NCBI GenBank assembly: GCA_009703975.1
Contig: WLFB01000063.1
Span: 1-7,152, forward strand
DNA from: Actinomycetota bacterium
GTDB taxonomy: Bacteria; Actinomycetota; Acidimicrobiia; Acidimicrobiales; Ilumatobacteraceae
Reading direction: 5' to 3'
Length of the DNA stretch: 7,152 bases
Positions 1-5,911 of the stretch are shown in pieces. Positions within the stretch are counted from its first letter, which is position 1. Every line of letters starts with the position of its first letter. The translations under genes and the position numbers were made by a program. The notes beneath the pieces are model-generated. The model made no database searches and was not told where the DNA came from. It was given only the letters and a program-made list of their open reading frames with translations.

Positions 1-1
1 G

Positions 2-166
2 TTTCGAACGGTCTCTTGGGGCGTCGTGCCATTTGGCGCCGCATTCGGCGGAGTTTGCGCGCGCTATTTTGGTTTACGCGGGCCGTTTATTATTTTCGCT
101 GTGGTAATGGTCGGTTATGCAGTTTTTGCGAAGCCGATTCTTCGACCGCTTACTAAATCTTTATAG
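2..166 (+). CDS. MFS transporter, C-terminal fragment (5' end outside window)
   Basis: This is an open frame from the left edge to a TAG stop, giving the last 54 residues of a protein whose start lies outside the window. It begins FRTVSWGVVPFGAAFGG, followed by an aromatic and aliphatic stretch (about residues 28-45) that looks like a final membrane helix, and ends in a short basic tail. The R-T-V-S-W-G-x-x-P-x-G-A-x-x-G-G pattern is what I expect just before the last helices of MFS_3-type exporters (the EntS/macrolide-efflux-like branch), so the protein would sit in the cytoplasmic membrane and export a small molecule. The same branch supplies the complete transporter further right at 1667-2941. 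The end overlaps the stop of the convergent amidase gene by six bases. Substrate is unknown. Confidence is limited by the short visible length. Confidence 0.72.
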   Translation, partial: FRTVSWGVVPFGAAFGGVCARYFGLRGPFIIFAVVMVGYAVFAKPILRPLTKSL

Positions 167-1609
167 ATTCGGTGTTCGATGCGCCCAAGGTTGGGCAGTC
201 TCAAGTTGTGACGCGATACGAATCAATAAATCTTCACGTCCGTAGGCAGCAACAATTTGAACACCAACTGGAATACCTTCAGATGTCCACTGCAATGGAA
301 TATTGATCGCTGGTTGACCAGTCGTATTAAACGGTGGTGTCAGCGGAATCCATTCGCCAGCAATTCGTAAACCATTCATAAGATTCGAAGGCTCATTTTT
401 TATTGTGCCAATTGGAAGCGGAAGTCTTGCAAGCGTTGAAGTGACGAGAAGATCCCAGCCATCGGCCCACCACTGCTGAACCATTCGCCGAAAACTAACT
501 GCAGCGACAACCGACCTGGCGTAATCAGTTGCGGTTTTTGTGCCGGCGAATTCTGCCATTGCCCAGTTCATTAGTTCAATGTCGTCTTTGACAACTTCGC
601 GCCCGAGCATTTGACCCAAAAGGTCACGAGCGATCGACATGTTGGTTGACCACATCGCAGTGAACTTTCCGGCGAAGTCTGTTTGCTCGAGTGCTTTGGG
701 CCATGAGTTCTCGACATGATGCCCAAGAGATTCAAGAAGTTTGCATGTGTCTTGCACCGCTTTAGAACATTCACTATCCATTTGTCCACCGACTGGATGA
801 TGATCAATAAATCCGATGCGAAGTTTGCCCGGGTCTGCGCCAACTTCTTGAATGTATGGTCGTGTCGGCGCAGCCGCGATAACTCGGTCACCGACGCCTG
901 GGCCATGTGTGGCGTCAAGTAACGCAGCCGTGTCACGAACAGTCCTGGTCACGGCAAAGTGCACGCTGAAGTTTGCTTCATCACCAAACGGGGCGAGAGA
1001 GATTCGTCCTTGCGAAGTTTTTAATCCAACGAGACCACAACATGAAGCCGGCACGCGAATACTGCCGCCACCATCGCTGGCGTGCGCCATCGGAATAATT
1101 CCGGCGGCGACTGCTGCTGCACTGCCACCACTCGAGCCGCCTGGAGTTAGCGAAAGATCCCATGGATTTCGGGTAGCGCCCCAAGCAAGTGGTTCGGTAA
1201 CCGGCACGCTTCCAAATTCTGGAGAGTTTGCGCGACCAAAAGTAATTAGACCCGTGTCAATAAATCGTTGAACTAGAACTGAGTTAGTCGGCGCAATATA
1301 TTTCGCATTCTTGAGTGCGATGTTTCCGTTTGACATATGTTGCCCCGCATATGGGCTACCGAGATCTTTCAAAATAAATGGCACACCGCCAAATTTTTGA
1401 TTCGGAGTTGCTTTGAAGTTTTTTGCCAACTCGCGAGCATGCTCTAGCCATGTGATGTTGATTGCGTTGATCGGCGGATTGAATTCGGCGGTTCGGTCAA
1501 TTGCCGCATCTAGAAGCTCGAGCGCTGAGACTTTGCCTGAGCTGACAAGCTCTGCTTGGGCAAGACCATCAATCCAGCGGGTTTGTTGTGCAAGTGGTGA
1601 AAGCGTCAT
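161..1609 (-). CDS. Amidase-signature hydrolase, NylA-like
   Basis: This is a complete 482-residue protein of the amidase signature family, whose members hydrolyse amide bonds through a Ser-cisSer-Lys triad. The Lys is K81 in VPFILKDLG, the cis-Ser is S159 in the GGSSGGSAAAVAAG signature, and the nucleophile is S183 in DGGGSIRVPAS. The K-to-Ser spacings (78 and 24 residues) equal those I recall for the 6-aminohexanoate-cyclic-dimer hydrolase NylA (K72, S150, S174), and flanking segments such as VTEPLAWGATRNPW and AHASDGGGSIRVPAS are also NylA-like. Length is normal for the family. No signal peptide is seen, so it is probably cytoplasmic. The ATG has no clear ribosome-binding site, but a TATAGT hexamer lies 8 bases upstream, suggesting a leaderless message. 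It is transcribed divergently from the MFS gene and converges on the partial MFS at the left edge. NylA-like proteins act on many amides, so the true substrate is unknown. It is not a GatA subunit on context, as no gatB or gatC is nearby. Confidence 0.93.
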   Translation of the reverse strand: MTLSPLAQQTRWIDGLAQAELVSSGKVSALELLDAAIDRTAEFNPPINAINITWLEHARELAKNFKATPNQKFGGVPFILKDLGSPYAGQHMSNGNIALKNAKYIAPTNSVLVQRFIDTGLITFGRANSPEFGSVPVTEPLAWGATRNPWDLSLTPGGSSGGSAAAVAAGIIPMAHASDGGGSIRVPASCCGLVGLKTSQGRISLAPFGDEANFSVHFAVTRTVRDTAALLDATHGPGVGDRVIAAAPTRPYIQEVGADPGKLRIGFIDHHPVGGQMDSECSKAVQDTCKLLESLGHHVENSWPKALEQTDFAGKFTAMWSTNMSIARDLLGQMLGREVVKDDIELMNWAMAEFAGTKTATDYARSVVAAVSFRRMVQQWWADGWDLLVTSTLARLPLPIGTIKNEPSNLMNGLRIAGEWIPLTPPFNTTGQPAINIPLQWTSEGIPVGVQIVAAYGREDLLIRIASQLETAQPWAHRTPNL

Positions 1610-1617
1610 GAACTCAG

Positions 1618-1623
1618 ACTATA
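1618..1623 (-). promoter_or_regulatory. Candidate -10 element for the amidase gene
   Basis: Read on the minus strand this is TATAGT, five of six matches to TATAAT, at the end of an alternating TATATATA run. Its last base is separated from the A of the amidase ATG (1609) by eight bases, so transcription would begin at or next to the start codon and give a leaderless message. No matching ribosome-binding site lies in the gap. No -35 hexamer fits well at 16-18 bases, so this remains a candidate. Confidence 0.42.
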
Positions 1624-1666
1624 TATATGTATCTAGTCGCGCAAAAGCAAGTATCGTGATGGCGCA

Positions 1667-2941
1667 GTGAATACGCCAAAAACAAATTATGAAGTCAAAA
1701 TGACGGCGCGGCAGGTGTTTCAAACTCCAGCAGTTAAATCTTTTATCATTGCGAACTCGGCACTTTATATAGGTCTAATGTTGCAAGCCGCGACACTAGG
1801 CAAGCATATTTATGACATCACTGGTCGCGAACTCGATATTGGCTGGCTCGGGCTCGCCGAGTTTTTGCCGATTGCGTTATTGGTTTTTGTTACGGGCAGT
1901 GTCGCCGATAGATACAACCGACGTCGTGTTGCAGTAACCGCAATGCTTGGCGAACTTGCGTGTGCGGTAGCTCTAGTTGTTTATTCACTGACTAATCCAA
2001 CAAGTGTGTTTCCAATTTTTATCATCGCAGTTTTTTATGGCACTTCGCGTGCATTTGTAACACCGGCGATGCGATCGATTGGTCCGATGATCGCACCAGA
2101 GAATGGTTTGCCACAAATGGTGGCGATGTATTCAACAGTTTGGACGAGTGCGATGATTGTTGGCCCGGCGATGTCTGGGTTTCTTTATGCGGCAGCACCG
2201 TGGATCGCATACGCAACTTCGGCTGGATTGATCGGCCTCGGAATAATTCTGGTCTCGCGGATCAAATTAAAAATAATCTCAGATCAACCTGCAAAGACTG
2301 AGAAGCCGACGTTGCATTCGGCGATGGAAGGTTTGCGATTCATCAAGCGCACGCCAATTTTGCTGGCGGCGATTTCGCTAGATCTGTTTGCAGTTTTATT
2401 TGGTGGTGCAATTGCGCTGTTGCCCGTGATTGCAAAAGATCAACTACTCGTGGGCGACGTCGCGTACGGATGGTTACGCGCCGCAGCAGGTATTGGTGCG
2501 GCAAGCACGGCTGCGTTGTTGGCATTTAAACCAATTCGGCGTCACGTTGGCCGGGCGATGCTGATTGCAGTCGGCGTATTTGGCGCTGGAACAATTGTTC
2601 TTGGGTTAACGCACAACTACTGGGTGGCATTTTTCGCAGTGATGATTCTCAGTGCGGGCGACATGATCAGCGTTTTTGTGCGCGGAGCAATCGTGCCACT
2701 GGTAACGCCAGACGACAAGCGAGGTCGAGTTGCGGCTGTTGAAAATGTTTTTATTGGGGCGACAAACGAACTCGGCGCTTTTGAATCTGGTGCAATGTCT
2801 CAAGCAGTTGGTGTGCCAGCAACCGTAATTGGCGGCGGCATTGCGACGCTCGGAATAGTTGGCATTTTTTGGTACAAATTTAAGCAACTTCGTAACATCG
2901 ACACTTTCGACGAACTTTCAACCGAAAAGTCAACTGATTAA
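1667..2941 (+). CDS. MFS transporter, MFS_3 (EntS/macrolide-efflux-like) family
   Basis: This is a complete integral membrane transporter of 424 residues with about twelve hydrophobic segments. It carries the MFS motif A between helices 2 and 3 (residues 77-88, GSVADRYNRRRV) and the C-terminal signature GRVAAVENVFIGATNELGAFESG that I associate with MFS_3-type exporters. Members usually use the proton gradient to export siderophores, antibiotics or other small molecules; the substrate here cannot be told. The GTG at 1667 gives the longest form. An in-frame ATG at 1700 would remove only 11 polar residues before the first helix and is equally possible, since neither has a good ribosome-binding site. 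Tandem stops (TAA then TAG) end the gene. It is divergent from the amidase with a shared 57-base promoter region, and lies 41 bases before the molybdoenzyme on the same strand, so some read-through is possible. The partial gene at the left edge belongs to the same family. Confidence 0.9.
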   Translation: MNTPKTNYEVKMTARQVFQTPAVKSFIIANSALYIGLMLQAATLGKHIYDITGRELDIGWLGLAEFLPIALLVFVTGSVADRYNRRRVAVTAMLGELACAVALVVYSLTNPTSVFPIFIIAVFYGTSRAFVTPAMRSIGPMIAPENGLPQMVAMYSTVWTSAMIVGPAMSGFLYAAAPWIAYATSAGLIGLGIILVSRIKLKIISDQPAKTEKPTLHSAMEGLRFIKRTPILLAAISLDLFAVLFGGAIALLPVIAKDQLLVGDVAYGWLRAAAGIGAASTAALLAFKPIRRHVGRAMLIAVGVFGAGTIVLGLTHNYWVAFFAVMILSAGDMISVFVRGAIVPLVTPDDKRGRVAAVENVFIGATNELGAFESGAMSQAVGVPATVIGGGIATLGIVGIFWYKFKQLRNIDTFDELSTEKSTD

Positions 2942-2949
2942 TAGCCCGC

Positions 2950-2972
2950 TCGCGCGATGTTTTGTCGTGCGA
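2950..2972 (+). promoter_or_regulatory. Inverted repeat / hairpin upstream of the molybdoenzyme gene
   Basis: The arm TCGCGCGA (2950-2957) can pair with TCGTGCGA (2965-2972) across a 7-base loop. All eight positions pair if one G-U wobble is allowed in RNA. The left arm is itself a perfect 8-base palindrome. No T-run follows, so this is not a normal intrinsic terminator of the MFS gene. The right arm overlaps the extended -10 element of the proposed molybdoenzyme promoter, so it could be an operator, or a structure in a read-through transcript just ahead of the start codon. The pairing is seen directly; the function is inferred. Confidence 0.5.
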
Positions 2973-2976
2973 TAAT
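2968..2976 (+). promoter_or_regulatory. Extended -10 promoter element, probably leaderless
   Basis: TGC followed by GATAAT matches the extended -10 form (TGn plus TATAAT, five of six). Six bases separate the hexamer from the ATG at 2983, so the expected transcription start is the A of the start codon. This agrees with the lack of any Shine-Dalgarno sequence before that ATG. The segment 17 bases further up (GCTCGC) is not a good -35 hexamer, which extended -10 promoters can tolerate. Confidence 0.55.
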
Positions 2977-2982
2977 AGAACA

Positions 2983-4974
2983 ATGAAGAATGTTGCGGAT
3001 ACAGCTTTGGTTCGAACTGCTTGTCCACTCGATTGCCCAGATGCATGTTCGCTCGAAGTCACTTTGTCGCTTGGTCGAATTACAAAAATTGATGCAGCAC
3101 CGGTTGATGAGCTATCGAATCCACTAACTGACGGCTGGATTTGTAAAAAAGTTAAGCACCACGCCGATCGCGTTTATTCACCGGAGCGGATAATGACGCC
3201 GTTAGTTCGAGTCGGCAAAAAGGGTGCGGGAGAGTTTCGTCAAGCAACTTGGGACGAAGCACTTGATTTAGTGGTGATAAAAATTAAAGATGCAATTCGT
3301 GATTACGGCGTTGACTCGGTATTGCCGTATATCTATAACTCGTCGTCTGCAAAACTTGAAGCGAATTATTTAACACCTCACTTGTTTGCCAGACTTGGGG
3401 CACCAGAAATTCTGCACACTATTTGTGCGGCAACTTACAGTGCAGCATGGGATCAAGTCTTTGGTGACATGTTAAGCATCGACACGCTTGATGTTGTTGA
3501 CGCCAGGCTTGTTGTTGTATGGGGAGCAAACCCAGCTGTGAGCGGCACACATTTGTTGCCATTGCTTGCCAAAGTTCAAAAAGCTGGCGGAAAACTAGTT
3601 GTCATTGACCCACGCGTGACTGGCACCGCATCTCGCGCCGATTTGCATCTGGCAATACAGCCTGGCACCGATGTTGTTCTGGCATATGCGCTCGCAAATG
3701 AACTTGCGCGAACTGGTCGTATTGATACCGAATTCATCGATACTCACACAACTGGCAGCGAAGAGTTTTTTGAGGCTGCGAGCAAATATTCGCTTGAAGA
3801 CGCGAGTCGCATTTGCGGTGTTTCCCTCGAGCAAATTCGAGAACTTGTTGAATTGATCGCAAATACGAAACCGGCAGTACTGCGAATGGGTTATGGCCCT
3901 GAGCGCAACCGCAACGGCGGTAGTGGCGTGTTGGCGGTTCTTGGTCTTTGGGCTGTGACTGGCAACTTCGGTAAGCCGGGTTCTGGTGTATTGGCGTCTA
4001 CGAGCGGTGGCTTTTCAATAAATGTCGAAGCGACTTGGCCAGAAAACATTGAGCGACCAGTTCGTCGCGAACTCAACATGAATCACGTCGCGCGTGTGCT
4101 GCGCGGCGATATCGGTGCGTGGCCAGTGGCAGCAAAAGTTTTAGTGATTCAGGGTGCTAACCCAGCAGTCACGGCTGTTGACCAAGTTGGCATGCTTGCC
4201 GGTCTGGCGCGTGAAGAAGTTTTCACTGTGTTACACGAACAAGTGATGACAGATACAGCTAAGTATGCAGATGTTGTGCTGCCAGCGACCACACATTTTG
4301 AAGTGCACGATGTAGTTGGTTCGTATGGTTCGTATTCAGTGCAGGTGATTGAGCCTGTGATTGATCGAGTCGGTGAGTCACGAACAAATAATGAATTCGC
4401 AGCGGCGCTAGCACTTCGACTTGGTTTTAGCTTTGATGAGTTCAACGCTGATCCTAAATTTATTGCCGATCGAGTCGCGAAGCAAAAAAATCTGCCAGTG
4501 CAGTTTCGTAAACCTGGAACAACGGTTCAATTTCGAGATACATGGCCAAGTTTCAACCACAAGCGAGCACAGTTGTTCACTGCGCAAAGTGAACTTCCGC
4601 TGCCAAAGTTTCGTGAAGCGACTAGTGAATATCCGCTCGTACTACTTAGCCCCGCTACTTCGCATACGATCAATTCGATGTTCGCTGATACTGATCCGCC
4701 ACGAGTAGCGATTTATATGAATCAGCAAGACGTGGTTGCTCGCAAACTTAGCGAATCAACACGAGTTAAAGTATTCAACGACAAAGCGACACTTGAAATT
4801 GATTTGGTTGTTGATGCAACAATGCGACCAGGCGTGTGTTCAATCCCTAAAGGGTTATGGTTGCGTTCTACGAATCAGGGTGTGACGGCAAACGCATTCG
4901 CACCTGACGACTTAAACGACCTTGTCGGCGGTGCATGTTTCAATGATGCACGAGTTGAGGTGACGGCAGTTTGA
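2983..4974 (+). CDS. Molybdopterin-dependent oxidoreductase (DMSO reductase family)
   Basis: This is a 663-residue catalytic subunit of the bis-molybdopterin-guanine-dinucleotide enzyme family. The N-terminal Fe4S4 domain has C14, C18, C22 and C54, with K55 after the last Cys as in related enzymes. The central domain has W180-G-A-N-P184, D209-P-R and P227-G-T-D, typical of cofactor-binding segments. A C-terminal dinucleotide-binding domain starts near residue 550. In the stretch HTICAAT, C148 sits where nitrate reductases of the Nap type have their Cys molybdenum ligand, so I infer a Cys-ligated Mo (or W) site. No twin-arginine or other signal peptide is present, so the enzyme should be cytoplasmic. 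No electron-transfer subunit or cofactor gene is adjacent. Substrate is unknown: formate dehydrogenase-like, nitrate reductase-like and other redox roles remain possible. I chose the ATG at 2983 because the upstream in-frame TTG at 2962 falls inside the promoter hairpin. The stop overlaps the next gene's start. Confidence 0.93.
   Translation: MKNVADTALVRTACPLDCPDACSLEVTLSLGRITKIDAAPVDELSNPLTDGWICKKVKHHADRVYSPERIMTPLVRVGKKGAGEFRQATWDEALDLVVIKIKDAIRDYGVDSVLPYIYNSSSAKLEANYLTPHLFARLGAPEILHTICAATYSAAWDQVFGDMLSIDTLDVVDARLVVVWGANPAVSGTHLLPLLAKVQKAGGKLVVIDPRVTGTASRADLHLAIQPGTDVVLAYALANELARTGRIDTEFIDTHTTGSEEFFEAASKYSLEDASRICGVSLEQIRELVELIANTKPAVLRMGYGPERNRNGGSGVLAVLGLWAVTGNFGKPGSGVLASTSGGFSINVEATWPENIERPVRRELNMNHVARVLRGDIGAWPVAAKVLVIQGANPAVTAVDQVGMLAGLAREEVFTVLHEQVMTDTAKYADVVLPATTHFEVHDVVGSYGSYSVQVIEPVIDRVGESRTNNEFAAALALRLGFSFDEFNADPKFIADRVAKQKNLPVQFRKPGTTVQFRDTWPSFNHKRAQLFTAQSELPLPKFREATSEYPLVLLSPATSHTINSMFADTDPPRVAIYMNQQDVVARKLSESTRVKVFNDKATLEIDLVVDATMRPGVCSIPKGLWLRSTNQGVTANAFAPDDLNDLVGGACFNDARVEVTAV
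4957..4963 (+). promoter_or_regulatory. Shine-Dalgarno site for the TTG start of the SGNH gene
   Basis: GAGGTGA is complementary to the 3' end of 16S rRNA and lies 7 bases before the TTG at 4971, inside the last codons of the molybdoenzyme gene. It is the best ribosome-binding site in the window and fixes the unusual TTG start. An in-frame TGA at 4956-4958 leaves no earlier start codon. Confidence 0.7.
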
Positions 4975-5843
4975 AGCAAGTCAAAAAACAAGTTTCAGCT
5001 GTAATCGCTCTTTTGCTCATCGCTAGTTGCGCATCACTGACCGGCGATAACGGTTCAGGGGTGATGTCTGGAGTCGGTCGAATTCCTGGATATGACTTCG
5101 GCACTGCGATCACACTTCCTGCAGGTTTCGAACTTGATTTGCCAGATCTCAAGGGCGGGTTGATTGGCACCAAAGCCGGTGGCAATCGATTATTAATGAT
5201 CGGCGACTCAATTATGGCGTCAACTGCCAAGCGCTACGGCAATGAAATGTGTAATGCGCTTGTTCCGTTGGGTTGGCAAGTTGCAGTTGAAGCCGAAGCA
5301 AGTCGATTCGCCGAATTCGGAGTTCGTGTTTTAGATAAGCGGATGAACGCCGAATCTGGTTGGGATGCTGCCGTGGTTTTCTTAGGTTCTAACTATGAAG
5401 GAAACAAAGAGTCGTATGGCAAACAGATGCGAAAAATTGTCGAGAAACTGACGCCACGCCCAATTCTTTTGGTGAATACATCATTGTTCAGAAATACGCA
5501 ACGCGAAGTGAATCAAGCAATTGATGACTTGGCAGTTGATTTTGAAAATGTCTCGATCTTAGATTGGGCAACAATTTCTAAATCAGACGGCGTTTTGGCG
5601 CCCGATGGTGTTCATCTTTCTAAAAACGGGCGAAGTATTTTCGCAGTTGCCATCGCTAGAGCGCTTGACATTGCGCCGTTTCGTGAGGGTGAATGTCTAG
5701 ATTCGAAATTTAGAGATGACTCGGCTGCCGGCAAAGGCGTAATGCCATCTGCAGGCGAGGTCGTTGACGGTTCATCGACGCAAACAACTATCGCCGGTGT
5801 TCAAGTCGCATCGACAGTGCCGACTCAAACTACGACTCCATAA
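4971..5843 (+). CDS. SGNH/GDSL hydrolase-like lipoprotein
   Basis: This is a 290-residue exported protein. Residues 1-20 are a lipoprotein signal: basic KQVKKQ, a hydrophobic core, then the lipobox I-A-S-C with C20 as the lipidation site. After a Gly-rich linker comes an SGNH fold: block I G78-D79-S80 with nucleophile S80, block III G139-S-N141, and block V D212-G-V-H215. S80, D212 and H215 form the presumed catalytic triad. The overall pattern, including DGVHLSKNG near the end, resembles the SGNH domains attached to acyltransferase-3 proteins that edit acyl groups on cell-surface glycans; the substrate here is not known. The last 20 or so residues are Thr/Gln/Val/Pro-rich low complexity. The TTG start shares TTGA with the preceding TGA stop, implying translational coupling to the molybdoenzyme. 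Being membrane-anchored outside the cell, it is unlikely to act on the same substrate. Confidence 0.87.
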   Translation: MKQVKKQVSAVIALLLIASCASLTGDNGSGVMSGVGRIPGYDFGTAITLPAGFELDLPDLKGGLIGTKAGGNRLLMIGDSIMASTAKRYGNEMCNALVPLGWQVAVEAEASRFAEFGVRVLDKRMNAESGWDAAVVFLGSNYEGNKESYGKQMRKIVEKLTPRPILLVNTSLFRNTQREVNQAIDDLAVDFENVSILDWATISKSDGVLAPDGVHLSKNGRSIFAVAIARALDIAPFREGECLDSKFRDDSAAGKGVMPSAGEVVDGSSTQTTIAGVQVASTVPTQTTTP

Positions 5844-5849
5844 ATTTTT

Positions 5850-5900
5850 AACACGTGTTGTATAGTTTTGTCTGACAATAGTTTGAATTATCAAATAGTT
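5850..5900 (+). promoter_or_regulatory. Palindrome-rich promoter/operator region of the luciferase-like gene
   Basis: The 68-base gap before the luciferase-like gene contains three perfect inverted repeats in a row: AACACGTGTT (5850-5859), TTGTC-T-GACAA (5868-5878) and TTTGA-ATTA-TCAAA (5882-5895). The hexamer ATAGTT occurs at 5862, 5878 and 5895, spaced 16 and 17 bases. Candidate promoter parts are CTGACA (5872-5877, five of six to TTGACA) with AATAGT (5894-5899, four of six to TATAAT) at 16 bases, or a single -10 TATAGT at 5861-5866. Which is used, and whether a regulator binds the repeats, is inference. Confidence 0.45.
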
Positions 5901-5905
5901 AAGGG
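5901..5905 (+). promoter_or_regulatory. Ribosome-binding site of the luciferase-like gene
   Basis: AAGGG lies 6 bases before the ATG at 5912, a reasonable though not perfect Shine-Dalgarno match. It supports that ATG and indicates a leadered message, unlike the two genes in this window that look leaderless. Confidence 0.5.
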
Positions 5906-5911
5906 CGCACA

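Noticed and set aside
852..1271. 139-codon plus-strand open frame opposite the amidase
   Set aside because: It lies wholly within the amidase gene on the other strand, has no recognisable domain or ribosome-binding site, and overlaps the most conserved catalytic part of the amidase.
2962..2982. Upstream TTG start that would add seven residues to the molybdoenzyme
   Set aside because: It begins inside the hairpin and covers the extended -10 element. It has no ribosome-binding site, and the ATG at 2983 fits both the family's N-terminus and the promoter spacing.
4149..4445. 98-codon minus-strand open frame rich in Ser and Thr
   Set aside because: It is the antisense shadow of the molybdoenzyme's cofactor-binding region. 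The low-complexity Ser/Thr content follows from the opposite strand's codons.
4940..5230. 96-codon minus-strand open frame across the molybdoenzyme/SGNH junction
   Set aside because: It is antisense to two well-supported genes. Its composition is what one gets from reading the complement of coding DNA, and no motif is visible.
5844..5860. AACACGTGTT as a terminator stem for the SGNH gene
   Set aside because: The palindrome has no loop and no T-run after it, so it cannot form a usual terminator hairpin. A protein-binding site is more likely.
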